5,392 nt of DNA, taken from the NCBI GenBank assembly GCA_009780285.1, contig WRAL01000124.1:1-5392 (forward strand), in the 5' to 3' direction. The notes under the pieces were generated by a model, which saw nothing but the letters and a program-made list of their open reading frames with translations, made no database searches and had not been told where the DNA came from. Positions 1 to 4,814 of the stretch are shown here, one piece after another. Made by a program: the position numbers and the translations under genes. The DNA comes from Treponema sp. Its GTDB lineage: Bacteria > Spirochaetota > Spirochaetia > Treponematales > Breznakiellaceae. Position 1 is the first letter of the stretch, and every line of letters begins with the position of its first letter.

Positions 1-21
1 GATGAATTGCTGCAAAATTAA
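1..21 (+). CDS. 3' end of a small lipoprotein paralogue (partial)
   Basis: Only the last six codons and the stop lie in the window; they read D-E-L-L-Q-N-stop. The same six residues end the next gene (stop at 472-474), and the 27 bases 1-27 are identical to 454-480. I therefore infer that a further member of the same lipoprotein family lies immediately upstream and that the array extends beyond the left edge. Nothing can be said about the body of this gene. The call rests on nucleotide identity to the neighbouring gene end, not on protein similarity alone. Confidence 0.75.
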   Translation, partial: DELLQN

Positions 22-54
22 TTTGGGGGGATAATAGAAAACATGAAAAACGAC
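1..54 (+). repeat. Gene-boundary repeat of the lipoprotein array, copy 1
   Basis: This unit spans the end of one family member, the intergenic gap and the first codons of the next. It recurs without gaps at 454-507 and 940-993. Relative to copy 2, bases 1-27 are identical and similarity resumes at 46; through the coding start and signal peptide (49-118 against 502-571) I count 68 of 70 identical. This copy has a G-rich ribosome binding site (GGGGGG, 25-30) and an intact ATG at 43. Confidence 0.85.
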
Positions 55-474
55 GGCATCTACGCTAAGACAATGGTTTTCTTTTTGCTCGCGCTGTGCG
101 TAAATTTATCCGCTTGCCTGCCGCCTTCCATTCGCACTGAGGCAATAGTGATCAATGAATCATCTCATGATTTACGTATTGTTTTTGCATCTATTCCCCT
201 GACTGAAACTAGCCAGTTCATGAGGATTATTGACATAAATCAAGGGGAATCGGCTGAGTTTTTTAGTTTTTGGGGGTCTCCTGGTCAAGATCCTTATATG
301 ATCAATACAGGCGCAATCGATATTATTATGTATACATTGGTTGCGGGGAAAACGGGAGAAATAATAAAAGAGATGGATGCTAAAGGGAACAAGTCTATTT
401 TTGAATTCATGGGGTACAATAAGAATACAGCATTGTATCAGTTCAAAATTACGGATGAATTGCTGCAAAATTAA
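43..474 (+). CDS. Small lipoprotein of a tandem paralogous family, function unknown
   Basis: This 143-residue protein begins with a lipoprotein signal peptide: Lys2 and Lys9 in the n-region, hydrophobic core MVFFLLALCVN at 11-21, and lipobox LSAC ending at Cys25, the expected lipidation site. The mature part should sit on the envelope surface or in the periplasm. I recognise no catalytic motif. It contains an NESSHDL segment near residue 38, an EIIKEM stretch, FEFMGY near residue 122 and the C-terminal KITDELLQN; each has a counterpart in the next gene. ATG 43 is chosen because a GGGGGG ribosome binding site lies 12 bases upstream and it supplies the positive n-region; Met11 is an alternative internal start. 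The gene is AT-rich compared with the genes after position 2091. The lipoprotein call is firm; the role is unknown. Confidence 0.85.
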   Translation: MKNDGIYAKTMVFFLLALCVNLSACLPPSIRTEAIVINESSHDLRIVFASIPLTETSQFMRIIDINQGESAEFFSFWGSPGQDPYMINTGAIDIIMYTLVAGKTGEIIKEMDAKGNKSIFEFMGYNKNTALYQFKITDELLQN

Positions 475-507
475 TTTGGGAGGAATACGGTCAAATATAA
501 AAACGGC
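454..507 (+). repeat. Gene-boundary repeat of the lipoprotein array, copy 2 (start codon lost)
   Basis: This is the second copy of the unit, aligned to copy 1 with a constant offset of 453 and no gaps. It keeps a good Shine-Dalgarno sequence (GGGAGG, 478-483), but the positions matching ATG 43-45 read TAT (496-498). Differences from copy 1 are concentrated at 481-498, between two nearly identical blocks. Homology continues downstream through the signal peptide to about 571. Confidence 0.85.
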
Positions 508-525
508 GGCATCTACGCTAAGACA

Positions 526-960
526 ATGGTTTTCTTTTTGCTCGTGCTGTGCGTAAATTTATCCGCTTGCCCTGAGCCTGAGGATCGACAGGAGCAGCCA
601 TTCGTTTATACTGAAATAACGGTGGCCAATGAATCCTCTTCTGATTTGCTCGTTTCTTTCAAAAGCGATCCCAGCAAATTTGATAGAGGCATAGGAGTAC
701 ATAAAAAAAGTGAAGCTGAACCTTTTTCTGTTCGCTCAATGCGCGCAGAGAAGCAAGACCATTACAACCCAAATGAAGGGAGGGTCAATATTATTATTTG
801 CAGCGGGATCACAGGAAGAATAATAAAAGAAATAAATACTGAAGACAAGGATATGGAATATTTTGAATTCATGGGATATGAGGAACTTCCCTTTACCTAT
901 TATGAGACCTTTATCGCCTTGTATCGGTTTACAATAACGGATGAATTGCTGAGCAACTAA
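526..960 (+). CDS. Second tandem lipoprotein paralogue, usual start codon missing
   Basis: This 144-residue reading frame is homologous to the gene before it. Shared segments are the signal peptide core MVFFLLVLCVNLSAC with lipidation Cys15, a NESSSDL segment, IIKEI, FEFMGY near residue 114 and the C-terminal TITDELLSN. The middle is strongly diverged and contains a charged insert. Codons 499-525 still encode KNGGIYAKT as in the neighbour, but the ATG that should precede them is TAT, and no ATG, GTG or TTG exists in frame between the stop at 474 and ATG 526. Starting at 526 removes both n-region lysines and leaves no ribosome binding site at normal distance. The gene may be poorly expressed, coupled to the upstream gene, or a new pseudogene; the rest of the frame is intact. 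Confidence 0.7.
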   Translation: MVFFLLVLCVNLSACPEPEDRQEQPFVYTEITVANESSSDLLVSFKSDPSKFDRGIGVHKKSEAEPFSVRSMRAEKQDHYNPNEGRVNIIICSGITGRIIKEINTEDKDMEYFEFMGYEELPFTYYETFIALYRFTITDELLSN

Positions 961-993
961 TTTATGGGAATAATAGCAAACATGAAAAACGGC
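940..993 (+). repeat. Gene-boundary repeat of the lipoprotein array, copy 3
   Basis: This is the third copy, offset 939 from copy 1 without gaps. It covers the GATGAATTGCTG end of the second paralogue, its stop at 958-960, a weaker G-rich site (GGGA, 966-969), ATAATAGCAAAC and an ATG at 982 followed by AAAAACGGC. Similarity to the family stops abruptly after about 993, so the copy is cut off within the signal peptide coding region. Confidence 0.8.
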
Positions 994-1125
994 AGGTTAA
1001 ATGGCGGAAAGTGGGTAACAAGGTACGCCCCGACCTTGTCCGATCCGGACAAGGCGTTTATACGCCAGGCAGACGAAATACAAACTTATGGTTTTCGGAA
1101 TATTTATTTTCAGAGGCAAATATGA
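982..1125 (+). pseudogene. Truncated head of another lipoprotein copy fused to unrelated sequence (47 codons)
   Basis: An ATG with family-like upstream sequence opens a 47-residue frame. Its first codons (MKNG) match the start of the lipoprotein paralogues, but the following residues (RLNGGKWVTRYAPT and onward) have no signal peptide or lipobox and resemble nothing in the array. The frame crosses a palindromic element at 1034-1054. It ends in a TGA at 1123-1125 that overlaps the ATG at 1122 of the next gene (ATGA). The likeliest reading is a family copy broken by deletion or insertion. The short ORF might still be translated and couple translation to the downstream gene; that part is inference. 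Confidence 0.5.
1034..1066 (+). repeat. Palindromic hairpin element upstream of the barrel gene
   Basis: CCTTGTCCG (1034-1042) and CGGACAAGG (1046-1054) form a perfect 9-bp stem with a 3-base loop. A second potential hairpin overlaps it, GGCGT (1053-1057) with ACGCC (1062-1066); the first could also pair differently, since ACGCC also occurs at 1025-1029. There is no following T-run, so it does not look like a Rho-independent terminator. A small interspersed palindromic repeat is plausible, but only one copy is visible in this window. Confidence 0.55.
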
Positions 1126-1655
1126 AGAAAATATGCATTGTTTTGCTGTTTATATTTTCAACAATTAATGTTAACGGTGAAGAACTAGAGAAAAATATAA
1201 TTTATGGAGGCATTAGCGCTTCTCCAGTTGGAATAGGTTTTGGTATTGGCTTCTTGTCTCCGCATTTTTTGTTTGGATTAAGTCTTGAATATGAACGTTT
1301 GTTTAATGAAATGTTTTCATTAGCGCTGGACATAGGCATTGACCCTGTGCTTACACCTTATGCGGAAATAAAAGGGCGTTGGTATCCGCGTTCAAATATT
1401 TTCTATTTAGGATTGGGTACTGGAATATGGGGATTTATTCCGCTATCACTTGTAAATAATAGCGCAGGGTATTCAATCACACTTTCACCCACTATTGGCT
1501 GGAGAACAAACGCCGATCAAAATAATAAATGGGTTATAATGCCAAATATTACTAATCGTTTTTTATTATATCGAAACAATTCCGATGGTCATTATTTTGC
1601 TGGCGCGGTTGGCGAATGGTTAAGGGTAAATATTAGTTTTGGGTATAAATTCTAA
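1122..1655 (+). CDS. Predicted small outer-membrane beta-barrel protein
   Basis: This 177-residue protein starts with a Sec signal peptide (MKKICIVLLFIFSTINVNG, likely cut before EE at 20-21). The mature part is rich in alternating hydrophobic, aromatic and Gly residues, for example GIGFGIGF at 37-44, FGLSLEYERLF at 51-61, IFYLGLGTGIWGF at 93-105 and VNISFGYKF at the end. The terminal Phe fits the C-terminal signature used by the BAM machinery. Length fits roughly eight strands; I cannot name a family. ATG 1122 is preferred over an in-frame ATG at 1011 because AGAGG at 1112-1116 is well placed and the signal peptide begins here; the earlier start would add 37 polar residues in front of it. 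It overlaps the preceding short ORF by ATGA and shares the AT-rich composition of the array. It could instead be a periplasmic beta-rich protein. Confidence 0.75.
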   Translation: MKKICIVLLFIFSTINVNGEELEKNIIYGGISASPVGIGFGIGFLSPHFLFGLSLEYERLFNEMFSLALDIGIDPVLTPYAEIKGRWYPRSNIFYLGLGTGIWGFIPLSLVNNSAGYSITLSPTIGWRTNADQNNKWVIMPNITNRFLLYRNNSDGHYFAGAVGEWLRVNISFGYKF

Positions 1656-1728
1656 GGGTTCACGCAAGGGCGGGCGCGCAATGGTGACTGAGGCCTGGCG
1701 TCAGGCCCGTATCCAAGCCTGACAACCT

Positions 1729-1773
1729 AAAAGCGCTGTTCAAGGCGCATGAGCGCCTTGAACAGCGCTTTTT
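1729..1773 (+). terminator. Strong Rho-independent terminator, probably bidirectional
   Basis: A perfect 20-bp stem (1729-1748 with 1753-1772) closes on a 4-base ATGA loop and ends in TTTTT at 1769-1773. The stem begins with AAAA, so the complementary strand also carries a T-run. It lies 73 bases after the barrel-gene stop and is the natural end of the lipoprotein/barrel transcription unit. The unusual length and perfection could also support processing or a stable RNA 3' end. Confidence 0.85.
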
Positions 1774-1783
1774 CCTACGAAGA

Positions 1784-2013
1784 GCGGCCTTTCCTTCAAA
1801 AGATCCCATCGCGAATGCCCTGCGCTCCGCCGAGCGCGGGCGCCGAGGGCGGGCCAATGCGCCTGCGACGCATTGGCCTCGGAGTTTTGCTTGGCAAAAC
1901 TCCACGCATGGTTACCCAGCCCGAGGTCGGCGGAGCGCAGCGACATGCCCGAGGTCCCGCGCGCGGCGAAGCGCAGGAGGCTCCAGATCAAAGGCCTTAG
2001 ATCAAAAGGCCGC
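1784..2013. repeat. Nested inverted-repeat element, possible structured RNA or palindromic mobile repeat
   Basis: Three layers of inverted repeat are nested on one centre. GCGGCCTTT (1784-1792) pairs with AAAGGCCGC (2005-2013). CTGCGCTCCGCCGA (1820-1833) pairs perfectly with TCGGCGGAGCGCAG (1927-1940). Inside are two hairpins: GGCCAATGCG/CGCATTGGCC (1852-1861/1869-1878) and GGAGTTTTGC/GCAAAACTCC (1881-1890/1894-1903). The pairing is seen directly; function is inferred. It fits a branched noncoding RNA or a composite palindromic repeat of the REP/BIME or MITE kind. I recognise no known riboswitch or RNA family. Confidence 0.5.
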
Positions 2014-2025
2014 GTTGGCCCCGGC

Positions 2026-2055
2026 TTGTCCCTCTTCCGCCCTCGGCGCTACAAT
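2026..2055 (+). promoter_or_regulatory. Sigma70-like promoter for the glycosyltransferase gene
   Basis: TTGTCC (2026-2031) and TACAAT (2050-2055) are separated by 18 bases, matching the TTGACA and TATAAT consensus at 4 and 5 of 6 positions. Transcription would begin near 2062, giving a leader of about 30 bases. Placement downstream of a strong terminator and directly ahead of a gene supports it. Confidence 0.6.
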
Positions 2056-2063
2056 GCGAAAGC

Positions 2064-2080
2064 GGCTTCCCACGGAAGCC
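2064..2080 (+). promoter_or_regulatory. Short leader hairpin next to the ribosome binding site
   Basis: GGCTTCC (2064-2070) and GGAAGCC (2074-2080) form a 7-bp stem with a CAC loop. It starts where the transcript of the predicted promoter should begin and ends just before the Shine-Dalgarno GGAGG (2082-2086). It could stabilise the 5' end or tune initiation. There is no sign of an alternative competing structure. Confidence 0.4.
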
Positions 2081-2090
2081 CGGAGGACAG

Positions 2091-3221
2091 ATGAAAATTG
2101 GGGTGGATACCTTTGCCTGCGACGGGGGAAAGTCCGGAGTCGGAGCCTACCTGTCGCAGCTGCTCAGGCGGATCCCGCCGTCGGGCGCCCGCTTTGAGCT
2201 GTTCGGCTGGGGATACGACCGCTACGCCTTCAGCGAGGACGCGCCCGATCTCGACTTTATACCGCGCTGCTCGATGAGCGGCAGGTCGGCCAACGCTTTT
2301 TGGCATATTTGCCGGTACCCGCGCTTCGCCCGCGAGCGCGGCTACAACGCGTGCTTTTTTCCCGCGGCGCAGAGGCAGCCGCCGCTTACCTCACCCTGCC
2401 CCACCGTCGGCGTGGCGCACGACATGGCCGCGTACTGGGGCACCAGGCGCACGAGGGCGCACCTCGGGGTGATCCTCAGGCCCATCATGCCGAACTCGCT
2501 TCGCAAGATGGACCGGATCATCGCCGTAAGCGAATGGGTAAAAAAGGAGCTTGTCGAGCTTGCCGGCGTGAGGGACATTCGCGTGGAGGTGGTCCCCAAC
2601 GGCGTGGATCACGCGGCCTTTTTTCCGCGCGCCCACGAGGAAGGCGCCGAGATTCTCCTTCAGCCTTTCAGCTTTAAAAGGCCCTACATCCTTTACGTCT
2701 CGCGCGTGGAGCATCCAGTGAAAAACCATGCCGGCCTGATCCGCGCCTTCGATATTTTCAAGGATCGCACCGGCTTTCCCCACAGGCTCGTGCTTGCCGG
2801 CAGCGACAGTTTCGGCGCGGAAAAGGTAAAGGCCGCCGCCGCCCGCGCGAAGCACAAGTCCGACATTTTTTTCACCGGCCACTTCCCGGTCAAGACCCTT
2901 CCGGAACTGTATTCCGGCGCGGATTTTTCGGTCGTGCCGTCGATGTACGAGGGCTTCGGCATGGCGGCGCTGGAGGCGATGGCCTGCGGGATTCCGGTGG
3001 CCTGCGCGCGCGCCGCGTCCCTGCCGGAGACCACTGGCCACGCGGCGCTGTACTTCGATCCCCTGGATCCGCGCGACATGGCCGACCGCATGGTAACGCT
3101 GGCCTGCGACCGGGAGCGCCGCGACGAGTGCGCCCGCCTGGGAATAGAGCGCGCCGCGGAGTTTTCCTGGGACAAATGCGCGGCGCGCACTCTGGCGATC
3201 CTCAACGAGACTGCCGGCTAG
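2091..3221 (+). CDS. GT4-type (group 1) glycosyltransferase
   Basis: This 376-residue protein has the two-domain GT-B layout of family 4 glycosyltransferases, retaining enzymes that move a sugar from a nucleotide-sugar donor, often in lipopolysaccharide, exopolysaccharide or glycolipid synthesis. The N-terminal acceptor domain opens with MKIGVDTF and the glycine-rich SGVGAYL at 15-21. A linker motif VPNGVD is at 168-173. The C-terminal donor domain starts around RPYILYVSR (197-205), followed by the HP-K-N element (208-212), FTGHF (261-265) and the family E-x7-E signature, Glu287 to Glu295 in EGFGMAALE. Length is normal and the frame is complete. ATG 2091 follows GGAGG by 4 bases. Donor and acceptor cannot be read from sequence; mannosyltransferase-like relatives are a guess. 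No other sugar gene lies alongside, so its pathway is open. Nothing shows a membrane segment, so it is probably cytosolic or peripheral at the inner membrane. Confidence 0.9.
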   Translation: MKIGVDTFACDGGKSGVGAYLSQLLRRIPPSGARFELFGWGYDRYAFSEDAPDLDFIPRCSMSGRSANAFWHICRYPRFARERGYNACFFPAAQRQPPLTSPCPTVGVAHDMAAYWGTRRTRAHLGVILRPIMPNSLRKMDRIIAVSEWVKKELVELAGVRDIRVEVVPNGVDHAAFFPRAHEEGAEILLQPFSFKRPYILYVSRVEHPVKNHAGLIRAFDIFKDRTGFPHRLVLAGSDSFGAEKVKAAAARAKHKSDIFFTGHFPVKTLPELYSGADFSVVPSMYEGFGMAALEAMACGIPVACARAASLPETTGHAALYFDPLDPRDMADRMVTLACDRERRDECARLGIERAAEFSWDKCAARTLAILNETAG

Positions 3222-3265
3222 GGTTTATAAACGCCGATTTATAGTAACAAAACGCGCTCCGGAGC

Positions 3266-3294
3266 TTTACTTTCCCCGCTCGCAGCCGTACTTT
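3266..3294 (+). promoter_or_regulatory. Weak candidate promoter for the 3348 operon
   Basis: TTTACT (3266-3271) and TACTTT (3289-3294) are 17 bases apart and would start transcription near the hairpin at 3301. The -10 match is poor (3 of 6). Another -10-like hexamer, TATAGT at 3240-3245, has no partner -35. A promoter is expected somewhere in 3222-3347 but its exact place is uncertain. Confidence 0.25.
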
Positions 3295-3300
3295 CTTTAT

Positions 3301-3336
3301 GGCCCGTGAACGTCGAAAGGCGCCGAAAAACGGGCC
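3301..3336 (+). promoter_or_regulatory. Leader hairpin upstream of the exported-protein gene
   Basis: GGCCCGT (3301-3307) pairs with ACGGGCC (3330-3336) across a 22-base loop, directly before the GAGGAGAG ribosome binding site (3337-3344). As for the glycosyltransferase gene, a 7-bp GC-rich stem sits just ahead of the Shine-Dalgarno sequence. The loop is large, so folding is less certain. Confidence 0.35.
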
Positions 3337-3347
3337 GAGGAGAGAGT

Positions 3348-3773
3348 ATGTTCAAGCGTATCCCAATCGCGCTGCTTTTTGGCGCGATCGTCGTCGTAGG
3401 GGCGCAGGCTCAAGACCACACGGTCTACACCGTGCCCGGAAGCAGCTTCCGCCTGATTCTCAGCGCGACCATTGACGGCGTGCTTGACGGCCTTGAGAGT
3501 GAGTTCGGCCTTCTGTACATGCCGGACAACGTCTTCAACGACGCCGCCTGGCACGTCAGCCGCCGCCCCACCGCGTCCTTCCAGTGGTTTTGGGATCGGG
3601 GATTCTCCTATATCGGGATCTACGATTCAAGCGACGGCGACTTCAACGTCGCGATCGTGCGGCTGGACAGAGTTCCCAACATTGAGTGGAAGGGCTTCTA
3701 CTACACCAGGGGCGATCGCAGGTGGATGCGGCTAACCGACGAGTGGGTTGACAATAACATGTTCAGGTGGTAA
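3348..3773 (+). CDS. Small exported protein of unknown function
   Basis: The 141-residue product begins with a clear Sec signal peptide: MFKR, hydrophobic core IPIALLFGAIVVVG and an A-Q-A cleavage motif ending near residue 21, leaving a mature protein that begins around QDHTVYTVPG. There is no lipobox Cys, so a soluble periplasmic or secreted protein is expected. The mature part is rich in Trp, Tyr, Phe and Asp (for example FQWFWDRGF and WKGFYYTRGDRRWM), suggesting a compact beta-rich domain. I do not recognise the family. ATG 3348 is chosen over an in-frame GTG at 3306, because GGAGAG lies just upstream and the signal peptide starts there. It ends 21 bases before the PHP gene, in the same frame, and probably shares its transcript. 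Confidence 0.75.
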   Translation: MFKRIPIALLFGAIVVVGAQAQDHTVYTVPGSSFRLILSATIDGVLDGLESEFGLLYMPDNVFNDAAWHVSRRPTASFQWFWDRGFSYIGIYDSSDGDFNVAIVRLDRVPNIEWKGFYYTRGDRRWMRLTDEWVDNNMFRW

Positions 3774-3794
3774 AAGGCTAACGGGGGGCGCCGC

Positions 3795-4814
3795 TTGCGC
3801 AAGGACGTTAACAACCACATCCACACGACCTATTCCTTTTCGCCCTATTCGCCGGCTCAGGCCGTCCGAAGGGCGAAGGAAGCCGGGCTTTGCGCCGCCG
3901 GCATAATCGATCACGACTCGATTTCGGGAGCGCCTGAATTTTTGGGCGAGGCGGCGCGCCTTGCGCTGCCCGCGACCGTAGGCTTTGAGATGCGCCTTTA
4001 CCACGCGAACTCCGGCATAGGAAGGCGGCGCACCAATCACCCGGATCAGGCCGACCTAACGTATTTGACCTTTCACGGCGTTCCTCGCCATAGGTTCGAC
4101 GCGGCGGAGGCCTTTCTCAAGCCCCTTCGCGCGGCCAGGGGCGAGCGCAACCGCGCGATCTGCGCTCGCATGGGCATTGACTACGAGCGGGAAGTTCTGC
4201 CTCTGTCCATGAGCCACGCCGGCGGCTCCGTAACGGAAAGGCATATCTTGTTCGCCCGCTCAGGCGGAAATTACGCGCGCCTTGCCGAATTAAAAAAGGA
4301 ATTCAAGGATTACATTCCGGCCGGCAGGGACGAATGCCCGGACATCGAGGAAGGCCTGCGCTTCGCGCGCGACAACGGAATAATCGCCACGTACCCCTAT
4401 CTCGGCGACGTTGTCAAGTCCGTTACGGGCGACAAAAAGGCGCAAAGGTTTGAGGACGAGTATCTTGACGAGCTTGTCGCGATTTTGCATGAGATGGGTT
4501 TTCGCGCCATTTCCTATATGCCCTCGCGCAACAGCATGGAACAGCTTGCGCGCCTGCGCGCGCTTTGCGAAAAGCATGAAATGCTGCAGATCAGCGGCGA
4601 GGACATTAACTCGCCGGATCAAAGCTTTGTCTGCGTCGCCATGCGCGATCCGGTTTTCGCCAACCTTTACGACACAACTTGGACGCTGATCGGCCACGAG
4701 CTTGCCGCCACGGAAAACATGGCCGCAGGCTTTATGTCCATGGACGCGCCGCTTGACGAAAAGATCGCGCGATTCAGCAAACTTGCAAAGGATTTTTACG
4801 ATGTTATGGATTGA
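3795..4814 (+). CDS. PHP-superfamily protein, predicted metal-dependent phosphoesterase
   Basis: This 339-residue protein carries the PHP (polymerase and histidinol phosphatase) metal-site motifs: His8-x-His10 in NNHIHTTYS, Asp39-His40-Asp41 in IIDHDSISG, Glu65 in VGFEMRL, His94 in TFHG, and GEDINSP at 268-274 where many PHP proteins have a GSDxH motif. The usual motif-I Asp position is Phe15, and the place of a common His-Pro reads Tyr-Pro (200-201). From memory, YSFSPYSP and GEDINSP mark a conserved PHP subgroup in anaerobes, so these changes are probably subfamily traits, not damage. The substrate is unknown. The start is TTG 3795: GGGGGG at 3783-3788 is well spaced, and no other start exists in frame after the upstream stop. 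The 3' end overlaps the lipoate ligase gene by 14 bases, implying translational coupling. No signal peptide, so cytosolic. Confidence 0.85.
   Translation: MRKDVNNHIHTTYSFSPYSPAQAVRRAKEAGLCAAGIIDHDSISGAPEFLGEAARLALPATVGFEMRLYHANSGIGRRRTNHPDQADLTYLTFHGVPRHRFDAAEAFLKPLRAARGERNRAICARMGIDYEREVLPLSMSHAGGSVTERHILFARSGGNYARLAELKKEFKDYIPAGRDECPDIEEGLRFARDNGIIATYPYLGDVVKSVTGDKKAQRFEDEYLDELVAILHEMGFRAISYMPSRNSMEQLARLRALCEKHEMLQISGEDINSPDQSFVCVAMRDPVFANLYDTTWTLIGHELAATENMAAGFMSMDAPLDEKIARFSKLAKDFYDVMD

Larger units (their letters stand above)
1656..2090. other. Structured GC-rich intergenic region without a convincing gene
   Basis: No reading frame here has a ribosome binding site with a plausible start, and the overlapping open frames on both strands are Arg/Ala/Pro-rich translations typical of GC-rich noncoding DNA. 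The region holds a small hairpin (GGCCTG 1692-1697 with CAGGCC 1702-1707), a strong terminator hairpin, nested inverted repeats, two short direct repeats (GCCCGAGGTC at 1919-1928 and 1947-1956; AGATCAAA followed by GGCC at 1985-1996 and, with one extra A, 1999-2011), and the promoter of the next gene. Confidence 0.7.

Noticed and set aside
1011..1121. Upstream in-frame ATG extending the barrel protein by 37 residues
   Set aside because: The extension is polar, precedes a clear signal peptide, runs through the palindrome and has no good ribosome binding site.
1660..2306. Several overlapping open frames on both strands across the intergenic region
   Set aside because: Their translations are low-complexity Arg/Ala/Pro/Gly, none has a convincing start, and they cross hairpins including a terminator. 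I treat the region as noncoding.
2391..3205. Long antisense open frames opposite the glycosyltransferase (2391-3041 and 2693-3205)
   Set aside because: They lie wholly inside a gene with clear GT4 motifs, lack ribosome binding sites and domain signatures, and are expected in GC-rich coding DNA.
3256..3265. GCTCCGGAGC palindrome after the glycosyltransferase as a terminator
   Set aside because: It leaves too short a stem once a loop is allowed, and no T-run follows.
3306..3347. GTG start extending the exported protein by 14 residues
   Set aside because: It would put an Arg/Lys-rich stretch before the signal peptide and lies in the leader hairpin; ATG 3348 has a proper Shine-Dalgarno.
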